In this document: positions 38,075-46,237 of the stretch, in pieces
How the letters are laid out: each line of letters begins with the position of its first letter
How positions within the stretch are numbered: the first letter of the stretch is position 1
Virus record (IMG/VR): IMGVR_UViG_3300029258_002326
Coordinates: 1 to 64,000 of that record
Direction: 5' to 3' (one strand)
Length of the DNA: 64,000 nucleotides
Source of the DNA: a virus
Notes under the pieces: generated by a model
Seen by the model: only the letters and a program-made list of their open reading frames with translations
What the model was told of the DNA's origin: nothing
Databases searched by the model: none
Translations under genes and position numbers: made by a program

Positions 38075-38932
38075 ATGCCATTTATCCAAGGATCCAAGCT
38101 GGACAAGTATTACCGTGGCAGCCTAGCGCACCGGAGTCATGCCGTGGACGTGGCTGTAGCGGAGCGATTCGAGGGCAAGAAAGCTCAGGTCATGGTAGTC
38201 CAGGAAGACTCGGCGGTAGTGGTTATGGATAACAGTCCTGTCCTGATCGTTGGTTACGAGATGGACGGGGACATTGCCAAGATCACAAAAGAGTCCATAT
38301 GTAAAGATATACCCGTGATAGAGAGCGGTAACATGGATGCTTTTGTAGCAGGTGAGCTTAGGGACATTGCGAAGAAGATGGCAATGGGCGAGGACGTTTC
38401 ACGAACTCAAGTTCGCGAGCTGGCATCTGTGATGGAGCCGGGCGGGGACTATTGGCTCACTGGCGTTTTGTCCAAAATAGACGAGTCTACTGAGGACTCT
38501 GATTGGTTCAAAATGTACGAGGCCAACCAGGAGAAGGTCCGCACTGCCATGCACGGTAGTATTAGGGCTATCGAGGGGGCGGTCCCGAGTACAAAATACG
38601 CGAGCATTTCCCCTGGAAAGCTCCATGCGTTTGAGGAAGAAATCAGGGAATCCATGGGTGTCATATCGTCCGTTATTCAAGGAATAGTTGACGAATGCGA
38701 CGCGATCATGTTTGATCAAAAGGAAGATGAGTTCTTTGGTGCCACCTGTGAATCGTTGAAAGTTGAAGCGCAAGTCCTCACGGGCTTGCTCGGCAAGGCA
38801 GAAAAGTTGATGCGTTCTGAAGATATGGAGCGCATGTCCGTGGCACATGACAAACTTGCTGGGCGAGCAAAACAAATGGCAGTCGTTGCCGCTTACCTCA
38901 AAAAGCGCAGCGCAAACGAAGTGAGGAGCTAG
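38075..38932 (+). CDS. Putative head-core or prohead-associated protein (285 aa)
   Basis: Lies between portal and the core/protease genes, where T4-like phages encode small prohead core proteins. It begins MPFIQGSKLDKYYRG; the second half is helical and coiled-coil-like (LKVEAQVLTGLLGKAEKLMR). No family is recognised. It carries a near-palindrome at 38401. Ends GAG CTA GCA ATG-close to the next gene. Confidence 0.6.
   Translation: MPFIQGSKLDKYYRGSLAHRSHAVDVAVAERFEGKKAQVMVVQEDSAVVVMDNSPVLIVGYEMDGDIAKITKESICKDIPVIESGNMDAFVAGELRDIAKKMAMGEDVSRTQVRELASVMEPGGDYWLTGVLSKIDESTEDSDWFKMYEANQEKVRTAMHGSIRAIEGAVPSTKYASISPGKLHAFEEEIRESMGVISSVIQGIVDECDAIMFDQKEDEFFGATCESLKVEAQVLTGLLGKAEKLMRSEDMERMSVAHDKLAGRAKQMAVVAAYLKKRSANEVRS
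38401..38416. promoter_or_regulatory. Near-palindrome inside the 38075 gene (one mismatch)
   Basis: ACGAACTCAAGTTCGC within codons for S-R-T-Q-V-R-E. First base changed; arms otherwise intact. Confidence 0.5.
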
Positions 38933-38934
38933 CA

Positions 38935-40002
38935 ATGATCACGCGCAAAGTCAAAAGTCTAGATGAAGATCTTAGGTCACTCGGTCTAATCGCAGAGGGC
39001 GAAGAGGTTAACTCCAGCTTGCTGGGTGAGGAATCCACGGAAGAAGCCGTTGCAGAAGACGACGATGCTGAAGAATCCGTAGAAGAGGCCAAGAAGCCTG
39101 CATGTGAAGGCGACGATTGCCCCAAGGCTGACGACGAAGAAGAGGAAGAGAAGGAAGAAAAAGACGAGGAGAAAGAGGAAGGCGCCAAGGAAGAGGATGT
39201 CGAGGATCTAGAGATCGACATGCTTGACGAGGACGACGCTCTTGACTCTGATAACGTTAATATGGAGATGCTCAATGCTATCTCCGAGCTTCCGATTTCC
39301 GAGATGGACACAGATGACATAGCGGACGTCTTAGAGGCGCTCAAAGAGAAGAATCTCCCAGAAGGTGACGAAGTTCTCGCTGAACGCGCAGAAGAAATCG
39401 TTGACGTTCTGGTTGCAGAGGCCGTAGCCAAAAAGACCCGTAGGTCCAAGGCTGGCTCCATGGCTAAAAAAGCATCCTTCCAGTGTCCTCAAGGCACTCG
39501 CAAGGATCCAAAAGATCCCGGTGGCCGTCGTTGTGTAAAAGCGGCGAAAGCTGCGGGCGGTGCTGGCAAGCTCGCCAAAGAGGGTCGCAAAAAAGCTCGC
39601 TGGTCCAAGAGCGGCGGCGGACAGAAGTCCCAGAAGAAATCTGCTCGCTGGGCAGCACGTCGTGAGGATGTAGAGCTATCCCCATTCGCAGCGGAACTCG
39701 CTGGGTTGCTGGAGAACGACGATATTCAAGTCGAGAGCGTAGTGACTATTCGCGGTGAGATCATTGATCGCATCGGTTCCATCATGGAGATGCTCCACGA
39801 GGAATTCCTGGACGAGAATGTCACATCCGTCATGGAAGGCGTCTATGAAGGCGTCGTTGAGGCTATGGACGAAGGTCGCCTTGACGAGAACACCATGGGC
39901 GAAGACGACTTTATTGCAGAGCTTAAAGCTCCTCTCCAGCTTATCGCTAAGTCTCTCGGTCAAATCGAGCAGAACGAAGGTAGTGAACTGGGAAACGAGT
40001 AG
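38935..40002 (+). CDS. Head-core-like acidic/basic protein, zero-frame product (355 aa)
   Basis: Strongly acidic N-terminal half (EEEEKEEKDEEKEEGAKEED), then a basic Cys-containing middle (FQCPQGTRKDPKDPGGRRC and a Lys/Ser-rich run) and a helical end (IRGEIIDRIGSIMEMLHEEF). Position before the protease and the charge pattern suit an assembly-core or scaffold component. The frame ends TAG 40000-40002, immediately after a slippery heptamer, so a longer product by -1 frameshifting is predicted. Confidence 0.7.
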   Translation: MITRKVKSLDEDLRSLGLIAEGEEVNSSLLGEESTEEAVAEDDDAEESVEEAKKPACEGDDCPKADDEEEEEKEEKDEEKEEGAKEEDVEDLEIDMLDEDDALDSDNVNMEMLNAISELPISEMDTDDIADVLEALKEKNLPEGDEVLAERAEEIVDVLVAEAVAKKTRRSKAGSMAKKASFQCPQGTRKDPKDPGGRRCVKAAKAAGGAGKLAKEGRKKARWSKSGGGQKSQKKSARWAARREDVELSPFAAELAGLLENDDIQVESVVTIRGEIIDRIGSIMEMLHEEFLDENVTSVMEGVYEGVVEAMDEGRLDENTMGEDDFIAELKAPLQLIAKSLGQIEQNEGSELGNE

Positions 40003-40196
40003 GCCGTCGCAAAGGCGGCAAAGAGAGAAGGACGAAGTATTCGTCTGGTCGCAAGGAGGCAGTAGGTTTTGAGTCACTCAAGAAAAGCGCTCGTCCGGAT
40101 GGGAAGAAAACTGATAGGAAAGTCTCCCCAGAAGCCAAGCGGAGGCTCAAGCGAAACCCTCTTAGAAGAATACTCGCACGTCAGAAGGCGTGGTGA
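38935..40196 (+). CDS. Predicted -1 frameshift product of the core gene (about 419 aa)
   Basis: After slippage at G GGA AAC (39990-39996) translation continues in the -1 frame through CGA GTA GGC to TGA 40194-40196, adding 66 residues of which 26 are Lys or Arg and only 6 acidic (for example RRKGGKERRTKYSSGRK and AKRRLKRNPLRRILARQ). That frame has no start codon of its own and ends 16 nt before the protease ATG. A basic tail could bind DNA or the acidic core during head assembly. Confidence 0.65.
39990..40019 (+). promoter_or_regulatory. Programmed -1 ribosomal frameshift signal
   Basis: Heptamer GGGAAAC (39990-39996), read in zero frame as ctG GGA AAC, matches X XXY YYZ. A 6-nt spacer GAGTAG contains the zero-frame stop. 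Hairpin: GCCGTC (40003-40008), loop GCAAA, GGCGGC (40014-40019), six pairs including one U-G. Confidence 0.75.
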
Positions 40197-40212
40197 AGAA
40201 ACAGGTGATGGA

Positions 40213-41829
40213 ATGCCCCAGGTGCTAATCGAAGCTAGCCCGGTTCAGATGACTCTCACGGAGTCTAAGAACGGGAAATTTGTTGCTCGTGGTGAGTTCG
40301 GACGCGTAGGTATCCCAACTCAAAATGGTCGCATCTATCGTAAAGAGCTGATGAACAGAGAGATCGGCAGACTTTCGGAGGACATCTCTTCTCGTCGGGT
40401 ACTAGGTGAGCTTGACCATCCATCCGACGGTAAGACTTCGCTAAAGCGGGTTTCTCATGTGATTACCGATCTGACAGTCAACGATGACGGTCTGATTATC
40501 GGAGAGGCAGAGATTCTGGATACCGCAGAGGGTAAGAATCTCAAGGCCCTCATCGCTGCCAATGTTCAGATAGGCGTTTCCTCTCGTGGATTCGGGAGCA
40601 CTCGCCCATCTGACGATCCCAAGGTGGAAGGCGATGTTGTCCAAGATGACTTCGTTCTGAAGACATGGGATTTCGTAGCTGATCCTGCGGTCAAGACAGC
40701 GCTTCCTGAGATCTTCATCGAGGATGTTAACGAGAAAGAGGATGCAGCAGATCTGTTCTTGGCTGAGTTCCCTGAGATTGCAGGGAAGATCCAAGAGGAC
40801 GCCAGGGTGAAGGCCCAGGCAGAGATCGACGCTACTGCCAAGGAAGAACTCCGCAGGGAAATGGCGGAGGGATTCGAGCAGCGTTTAGCGGATGCAATCA
40901 CTGGTGTGCGTGCGGATCTCACTGAGTCCATCCGTGAAGAGTTCCAGTCCGATCCAGAGGTAGGCGGGGCGAAAGGCGTCCTGGCTGCTATCTCTGAGAT
41001 GGTGTCTGCGTACAACTCGGTTCCAGACGAGGACGCTGTACGCGATTCTCTCCGAGCTTCCGAGCTAGAGGTATCCGAGGCAAGGCAGCAAGCCAAGGAT
41101 GCCGAGAAAGCGGCGCTGAGAGCGCAGTGCGAGCTGGTTATCGAGAGGAACATCGGCGAGCACCCGATGCGTGATGCGTTTAGGAATATCATCGAGGGTG
41201 TAGAATTCACCAGCGTGGATGACGCAGAACGCAAGATTGGCATCATGATCGAGGAAGCCCCTGACCTGAGTGAGGGGTATGTGTCTGATGCAGAGGCGGA
41301 GCTTCGCGAGGAGAACGCCAAGTTAAAAGGTCAAATTTCTCTCCTGTCGGAGAAGACTGATACGTTGAATGATAAATTGTTGAAAGCTGTAGAAGTGGGT
41401 ACGGAGGCCAGCGATCAATTACAGGCGGCGCGAAACGCCTTGGAAGAGTTCGATGGCAAACTTGAGGCTATGACGGAAGAGCGCGACGAAGCATTAGCCG
41501 AGGCGGATAATGCGGAGAAGCGTTCCAGGTTGGAAGCCTACAAGGTCCAAAAGGTTGCTGGATTGTCTAATGGTAGACAGTTGATGAGCGTAATGGAGGG
41601 TGTAACTTCCAAGAGCGCAATTGATACGTTGGTTGAAGAGAGGGGAGTTCAAGGGATCCCAGGAGGAGATCTGGAGGCTATGCGGGCAAGGTTGTCCCGT
41701 GGCCAGGCCATGTCCGAGAGGGAATTGAACGAGTCGCATCAAGCTAAGCCTTCCGCATCTGGTCGTCCACAGGTCGACGAGTTCGGTAACAACATGAGCG
41801 AGATGCAACGCCTAGCCGGTCTGGAGTAA
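40213..41829 (+). CDS. Prohead protease fused to a scaffold-like domain (538 aa)
   Basis: Residues 1-175 match T4 gp21-type prohead proteases: GIPTQNGRIYRKEL, LGELDHP with the catalytic His69, RVSHVITDL, and GVSSRGFGS with Ser123/124, then DFVADPAVKTALP. Residues about 180-538 are a long charged coiled coil ending NMSEMQRLAGLE, as expected of a scaffold/core protein (gp22-like), so protease and scaffold appear joined. ATG 40213 is preferred over TTG 40069 because the latter overlaps the frameshift extension and adds residues without family similarity. Confidence 0.85.
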   Translation: MPQVLIEASPVQMTLTESKNGKFVARGEFGRVGIPTQNGRIYRKELMNREIGRLSEDISSRRVLGELDHPSDGKTSLKRVSHVITDLTVNDDGLIIGEAEILDTAEGKNLKALIAANVQIGVSSRGFGSTRPSDDPKVEGDVVQDDFVLKTWDFVADPAVKTALPEIFIEDVNEKEDAADLFLAEFPEIAGKIQEDARVKAQAEIDATAKEELRREMAEGFEQRLADAITGVRADLTESIREEFQSDPEVGGAKGVLAAISEMVSAYNSVPDEDAVRDSLRASELEVSEARQQAKDAEKAALRAQCELVIERNIGEHPMRDAFRNIIEGVEFTSVDDAERKIGIMIEEAPDLSEGYVSDAEAELREENAKLKGQISLLSEKTDTLNDKLLKAVEVGTEASDQLQAARNALEEFDGKLEAMTEERDEALAEADNAEKRSRLEAYKVQKVAGLSNGRQLMSVMEGVTSKSAIDTLVEERGVQGIPGGDLEAMRARLSRGQAMSERELNESHQAKPSASGRPQVDEFGNNMSEMQRLAGLE

Positions 41830-41858
41830 CTAGAGCGGCCTAACCAACGGAGAAATTG

Positions 41859-43457
41859 ATGGAAGCTAGAGAACTATTCGAGCAAGCCGGAGCCAAGACT
41901 GTTTTTGACGAGTCTTATACTGGTGCATGCGTCCAAAAATGGGGAAAGATGCTTGGCGGCATCGAGGACACCCATCTGAAGAAAAACACCGCTGTCCTTT
42001 TGGAGAATGAGCTTCAACATTTGAAGAGCTTCAATGAGGATACTCTATCCACAAACGCAGGCGCGTTCACGAAATACGTGTTCCCGATCCTGCGCAGGGT
42101 TTTCCCGAATCTGATTGCCAACCAGTTGGTATCGGTTCAGCCCATGACCTCTCCTGTTTCCGGCATCTTCTACTACGAGAAAAAGTACGAAGATCGCAAA
42201 GGAACCAAGATTCCTCAGACACCTATTGCTGATCTTCCGACAGCCATGGGTTACGACGGTGAATTGGCAGCAGGCGACAATCTCAATCAGAACTTCGCGA
42301 AGTATTACAGCTCTGAGTTCGTAGACTACGACGTAGTTTGCACAGACACAGGAACGTCCACAGACGCCCTGACCCAGGCTGGAACCAACTGCCGTGGAGC
42401 AGCATGGTCTCCCATCCGTGACAACGGAACAGTCGGACAGCGCACTTTCTACGTCAAAGCGTACTACCGCTTTGTCGATCCTGATGCTGCATCGGCTCCA
42501 ACCGAAGCCATCGCCACAATGGATGCTTCTGGCAATCTGATCGACAATACTGCCACTGGCAACACCGTTGGAACATTCACCATCGCCACAGGCGCATGGG
42601 CGATTGATCCTGTCGGTTCCGGTGGTACAGCTGCTGGCGCATTGTTCGTCGACAACACCGTCATCTACCTCCAGTATTTCGTGAACTGGGAACTCGTAGG
42701 CCAGACTTCTGGTGCCGAGATTCCTTCGATTGGTCTGGACATCACTCTATCGACCGTTCAAGCCGAGAGTCGTAAGCTCAAAGCTCGTTGGTCCGTAGAA
42801 GCCATGGACGACCTCAAAGCCCTTCACGGCTTGGATGCAGAGACAGAGTTTGTTTCTACGTTCTCCAACGAGGTTCTTCTGGAGACAGACCGCGAGATCA
42901 TCACAGACCTCGTGAACAACGCCGGTCACACCGCTGCTTACACCTACAGCTCGACTGTTCCTGGTGAAGTAGAGAGCATTCGCCAGCTGCTGACTCAAAT
43001 CAGTGCAGTGTCCGCTCGCATTCACAAAACAACCACTCGCGCTCCCGCGAACTTCCTGGTTGTTTCGACTGCGGTCGGTGGACTCCTGGACCAACTCTCG
43101 ACACACGGCGACTTCGCCTCCATCGAGCAGAATATCCAGAGCCCAAGTTACGGTCCTGTGACTGCCAACTTCGGCATCACCAGAATCGGAACTCTGCTTC
43201 GCAAGTATGCGGTCTACCAAGATCCTTACATGGCGGACGGACAGATCCTCGTCGGTCTCAAAGGCAACAGCTTCCTGGACGCTGGTTACGTGTACGCACC
43301 TTACGTGCCACTACAACTGACACCAACCTTCATGGATCCGAACGACTTCACATTCCGTAAGGGTGTCCGCACTCGTTACGCAACTAAGATGTTGCGTCCT
43401 GAGTACTACGGAGTGATCAACGTTTCGGGTCTGCCTTCGGTGACAACTAGTCTCTAA
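41859..43457 (+). CDS. Major capsid protein, T4 gp23-like (532 aa)
   Basis: NTAVLLENELQHL, DTLSTNAGAFTKYVFPILRR, PNLIANQLVSVQPMTSPVSG and FYYEKKYEDRKGTK are the N-terminal hallmarks of gp23-family HK97-fold capsid proteins; KARWSVEAMDDLKALHGLD and DREIITDLVNNAG follow further on. A Thr/Ala-rich stretch about residues 170-270 is an insertion-type domain. The N-terminal ~60 residues are probably removed by the prohead protease. ATG 41859 follows ACGGAGAAATTG. A terminator directly follows. Confidence 0.95.
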   Translation: MEARELFEQAGAKTVFDESYTGACVQKWGKMLGGIEDTHLKKNTAVLLENELQHLKSFNEDTLSTNAGAFTKYVFPILRRVFPNLIANQLVSVQPMTSPVSGIFYYEKKYEDRKGTKIPQTPIADLPTAMGYDGELAAGDNLNQNFAKYYSSEFVDYDVVCTDTGTSTDALTQAGTNCRGAAWSPIRDNGTVGQRTFYVKAYYRFVDPDAASAPTEAIATMDASGNLIDNTATGNTVGTFTIATGAWAIDPVGSGGTAAGALFVDNTVIYLQYFVNWELVGQTSGAEIPSIGLDITLSTVQAESRKLKARWSVEAMDDLKALHGLDAETEFVSTFSNEVLLETDREIITDLVNNAGHTAAYTYSSTVPGEVESIRQLLTQISAVSARIHKTTTRAPANFLVVSTAVGGLLDQLSTHGDFASIEQNIQSPSYGPVTANFGITRIGTLLRKYAVYQDPYMADGQILVGLKGNSFLDAGYVYAPYVPLQLTPTFMDPNDFTFRKGVRTRYATKMLRPEYYGVINVSGLPSVTTSL

Positions 43458-43489
43458 GGCTTAGCTCACTAGTTTGATCAGAACCCCCA

Positions 43490-43526
43490 GGGCTGGGTCG
43501 GGAAAACCGGCTCGGCCCTTTTTTTT
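43490..43526 (+). terminator. Rho-independent terminator after the capsid gene
   Basis: GGGCTGGGTCGG / loop GAAAA / CCGGCTCGGCCC, a 12-pair stem with three G-U pairs, followed by eight T (43519-43526). Confidence 0.92.
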
Positions 43527-43540
43527 GAAGGAGATTTTTC

Positions 43541-43966
43541 ATGTCTAAAAAATATATGCTCGCAGGATTCCAGACCAAGCCATGTACCCATCACGGGGTT
43601 AAGCATGTGGCAGCCGAAGGAAATGCTCCTGCACGCAAGATATTTGTCGATGTAGCGTTCAAACCGGGCAAGATTACGGAGACGGATCTTGACATGAGCG
43701 CAATCGTGGAGGCCGGGTATATTACCGAGGTGCTGATTGCCAAACCGCCAGTCAAGGCGCCGGAGAAAAAAATTGTTGCTCCCGAAGTGCCGCAGGGTGA
43801 CAATGAGAAGCAAGATGAGCCTATAAAAGTCGAGATCGGCGATATGGAGGCGACCATAGATCCTGGTAAAGACGGTGAGCTTGGCACGAAAGACGATGTC
43901 GTAGAGGTCAAGCCGAAGCCCAAGAAGTCCAAAAGGAGGAGCAAGTTATCCTCTCTGAAGAACTAG
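43541..43966 (+). CDS. Small head/neck-region protein (141 aa)
   Basis: GAAGGAG before ATG 43541. About 70 ordered residues (KKYMLAGFQTKPCTHHG, KIFVDVAFKPGKI) then a Pro/Lys/Glu-rich tail. First gene after the capsid terminator. It may be a decoration or connector accessory protein; no family is recognised. Confidence 0.6.
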   Translation: MSKKYMLAGFQTKPCTHHGVKHVAAEGNAPARKIFVDVAFKPGKITETDLDMSAIVEAGYITEVLIAKPPVKAPEKKIVAPEVPQGDNEKQDEPIKVEIGDMEATIDPGKDGELGTKDDVVEVKPKPKKSKRRSKLSSLKN

Positions 43967-43968
43967 GA

Positions 43969-44127
43969 ATGACAAGGTCGATGAACCTTTCTGTGGAAAA
44001 GGCCAGCACAAGCATTGAAGCAGAGGGGTTCGTGGGTCTTCTTCTTGATAAGTGTCTGAATATTACCCGTTTACAGAGTTCATGGTTGGCGAACCGTCAG
44101 CCTGTCTCAACATGGATGAGGTTTTGA
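43969..44127 (+). CDS. Small hypothetical protein (52 aa)
   Basis: ATG 43969 follows the previous stop by two bases and the frame ends at TGA 44125-44127, one base before the next ATG. The product is MTRSMNLSVEKAS... to ...QPVSTWMRF. Tight packing supports it, but the ribosome site is poor. Confidence 0.45.
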   Translation: MTRSMNLSVEKASTSIEAEGFVGLLLDKCLNITRLQSSWLANRQPVSTWMRF

Positions 44128-44128
44128 A

Positions 44129-44776
44129 ATGAGTATTCTGAATGAGATGCTAGAGATGGCTGGGGTTTCCGATGCCGATCTTCCTGAGTCCAATGGTTCC
44201 AGCGAGGAATTAGCCGAGGCAATGTCCAGGGTCAAGCATACACATGATCCGGGCAGGCAGAATCTTGTGGTTACTCACCCACAGGATGTTTTCAGGGCTG
44301 TCTTATCTCCGCTTGGTGCTTCGCCCATGCCTATGGCTGGTTACTCAGCATCAGCTCCGGTGGACTCTCCTAATGCGATTCAGATAAGGGCAGCCCTAGA
44401 GGAGCGGGGATACAAGAACCATTATCCTGTTCTTGTTCTTTATGCGCTTAGCCCGGCGACCAACAAAGAGAGCAGGATTGCATCGTTTGAATTCGGCAAC
44501 AAGGTTCTCTACAGTGATTTAGGGGGCAGGCATAGCGCCTGGACCGTTGAAGGCGATCCATCTTTTGAACATGTCGGCAAGGCCGAAGCTGCCATTAATG
44601 TTGTAGTTTCAAAAGCCTCTAAGTTCATCAAAAATTATGTCAAAGCGGCTCAGAAGGTTCCAAAGAGCCCTGTTGGAGGAGAGTCTATCGACAGGGCATT
44701 GCAGATAAACAAGGAATTGGGTTTAAGGATACCTGAGGCAAAACTCAAGAAGCTCTTTCACGTACTGGGCAAGTAA
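44129..44776 (+). CDS. Hypothetical virion-region protein (215 aa)
   Basis: The N-terminal helix SILNEMLEMAGVSD is typical of short assembly-binding segments. The middle (IQIRAALEERGYKNHYPVLV) is alpha/beta. No family is recognised. Confidence 0.6.
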   Translation: MSILNEMLEMAGVSDADLPESNGSSEELAEAMSRVKHTHDPGRQNLVVTHPQDVFRAVLSPLGASPMPMAGYSASAPVDSPNAIQIRAALEERGYKNHYPVLVLYALSPATNKESRIASFEFGNKVLYSDLGGRHSAWTVEGDPSFEHVGKAEAAINVVVSKASKFIKNYVKAAQKVPKSPVGGESIDRALQINKELGLRIPEAKLKKLFHVLGK

Positions 44777-44809
44777 TCTCAGATCGCTTCAATTGGAAGG
44801 AAAATCAGT

Positions 44810-45484
44810 ATGGCACTGGAACACGAGATGAGAATGAAAAACGTTGTCCCTGTTGGAGAGCTTTCAACAGGTGACTCGGTTGTTGTCCGGACTCGAATGG
44901 GCAAAGAAGTCATGTCGGGGTCTGTCCGGACGGTGACTCCTTTCGGTATCATCATGGCGGAGAGCAGCGGGGGAACTAGCTTCTTCCGGAGTTCTCTCTA
45001 TCTGTTCGCGTCTGAGAAGGCGGAGGAAGAGGTAGAGAATGCCCTCGATTCTCGTGTTCAGGCCAAGCTGGATGCAATGAGTGAGGCGGGGGATCCTACT
45101 GCCTCGGATACCGGGGGAGCAAAGAAGATGTCCTCCAGTATAGCCAAGAAGGACAAAGAGGACGAAGAGGACAAGGAAGACGAAGAAGACGAAGAGTCCA
45201 AGGACGATAAAGAAGACGACAAGAAAGACGACAAGAAGGGTAAGAAGGATGGGGACAGCGATTCTGTCGATCCGGAAGACCTTCCGTCGGATATAAAAAG
45301 CTCCATTTCGTCGGCTGGCGAGTTCAGCGACGCTGAGGCTAACGAAGTTCTGTCTGACATAAACGACATAGCTATCAAGACGTTGAAGCGGAATGGCATT
45401 CTCGAAAAGGACGTTCTCCGCGTGGCTCAGGCTATCAGCGATGCTGTTGACAAGGTCTTGGCAGGAGAAGTTTCGAAGGAGTAG
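44810..45484 (+). CDS. Hypothetical protein with acidic linker (224 aa)
   Basis: Residues 1-70 form a small beta domain (GELSTGDSVVVRTRMG, SVRTVTPFGIIMAES), similar to KOW/SH3-like barrels. Residues 110-160 are Asp/Glu/Lys repeats (EDEEDKEDEEDEESKDDKED). The end is helical. Possibly a head-completion accessory; function unknown. Confidence 0.6.
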   Translation: MALEHEMRMKNVVPVGELSTGDSVVVRTRMGKEVMSGSVRTVTPFGIIMAESSGGTSFFRSSLYLFASEKAEEEVENALDSRVQAKLDAMSEAGDPTASDTGGAKKMSSSIAKKDKEDEEDKEDEEDEESKDDKEDDKKDDKKGKKDGDSDSVDPEDLPSDIKSSISSAGEFSDAEANEVLSDINDIAIKTLKRNGILEKDVLRVAQAISDAVDKVLAGEVSKE

Positions 45485-45487
45485 CCA

Positions 45488-46207
45488 ATGCGTTTCAACG
45501 AGGCTCAAATAAAAGAGTGGATCCAGCGGCGGCTAGGCTTAGGGACAGTAAAGGTCGAGCTGACTGCGGAGCATCTCAACGACGCCATAACCGACGCTAA
45601 AGTATGGTGGCAGTCCTGGGTTGGCCAGGGCAAAGGGACCCTGTTTACGCTGACCGGGGCTACCGAGTACGATGTGGATACGATTGCGGACGATGTTGAC
45701 TCAGTGGTTGATGTTGCATTTGAGGTGTCTGGTCATTCGCTGACTGATTATTTCAAGTGGGCGGATGTAGAGGTGAACCCATATCAGTGGATTTACGGCG
45801 GCGGCGGTGGTGGATACTCGGCACTTCTTCAGTACACTCAATACAGGGAGATGGCCAAGCAGATTGCAGGTGCTGAGCAGGATTGGGTTTTCGAGCGAGC
45901 AAGAAGAGTGTTGGTCCTGACTCCGCAGCCAGATGCGGGGACCACGATACTTGTGAATTACATCTCTCGGAATGTGGATCTCACGTACCTAGAGAACCAT
46001 GAGATGTACATTTTCAGGAAATATGCCCTGGCTCAAGCGATGAAGACTTTGGCTACTATCCGGATGAAATACTCTGGGAAGCCTTCGGCGACCGGGGAGT
46101 TCACGATGGATGGAGATGCTCTCTATGCGAATGGAGAGGCTCTAGAGCAAGACACCGAGGAGAAGGCCAGGTTGCTTCAGGCGCCAGTCGGCTTCTTCGC
46201 AGAATAA
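45488..46207 (+). CDS. Neck/head-completion-like protein (239 aa)
   Basis: The start FNEAQIKEWIQRRLGLGTVK with VELTAEHLNDAITDAKVWW is the pattern of neck proteins (T4 gp13-type) in myoviruses, 'I..WI.R.LG.....VELT..HL..AI..A'. A Gly run (GGGGGG) lies in the middle; FRKYALAQAMKTLATIR is a conserved helix. It probably joins head and tail. Confidence 0.65.
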   Translation: MRFNEAQIKEWIQRRLGLGTVKVELTAEHLNDAITDAKVWWQSWVGQGKGTLFTLTGATEYDVDTIADDVDSVVDVAFEVSGHSLTDYFKWADVEVNPYQWIYGGGGGGYSALLQYTQYREMAKQIAGAEQDWVFERARRVLVLTPQPDAGTTILVNYISRNVDLTYLENHEMYIFRKYALAQAMKTLATIRMKYSGKPSATGEFTMDGDALYANGEALEQDTEEKARLLQAPVGFFAE

Positions 46208-46210
46208 TTT

Positions 46211-46226
46211 GCGAACTTGAGTTCGC
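46211..46226. promoter_or_regulatory. 16-bp near-palindrome, copy in the neck region
   Basis: Exact GCGAACTTGAGTTCGC filling the gap between two genes, 11 nt before ATG 46238. Confidence 0.8.
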
Positions 46227-46237
46227 GGGAGAAAGAA

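Noticed and set aside
38898-39461. Minus-strand frame of 187 codons, almost all Ser
   Set aside because: Antisense shadow of the Glu/Asp-rich head-core gene; no ribosome site and no recognisable protein.
40069-40212. TTG start at 40069 for the prohead protease with a good AGGAGG upstream
   Set aside because: The added 48 residues have no protease-family similarity and overlap the -1 frameshift extension, which reads like real basic protein. ATG 40213 begins where family similarity begins. The AGGAGG may be coincidental to AAG GAG GCA codons of the extension.
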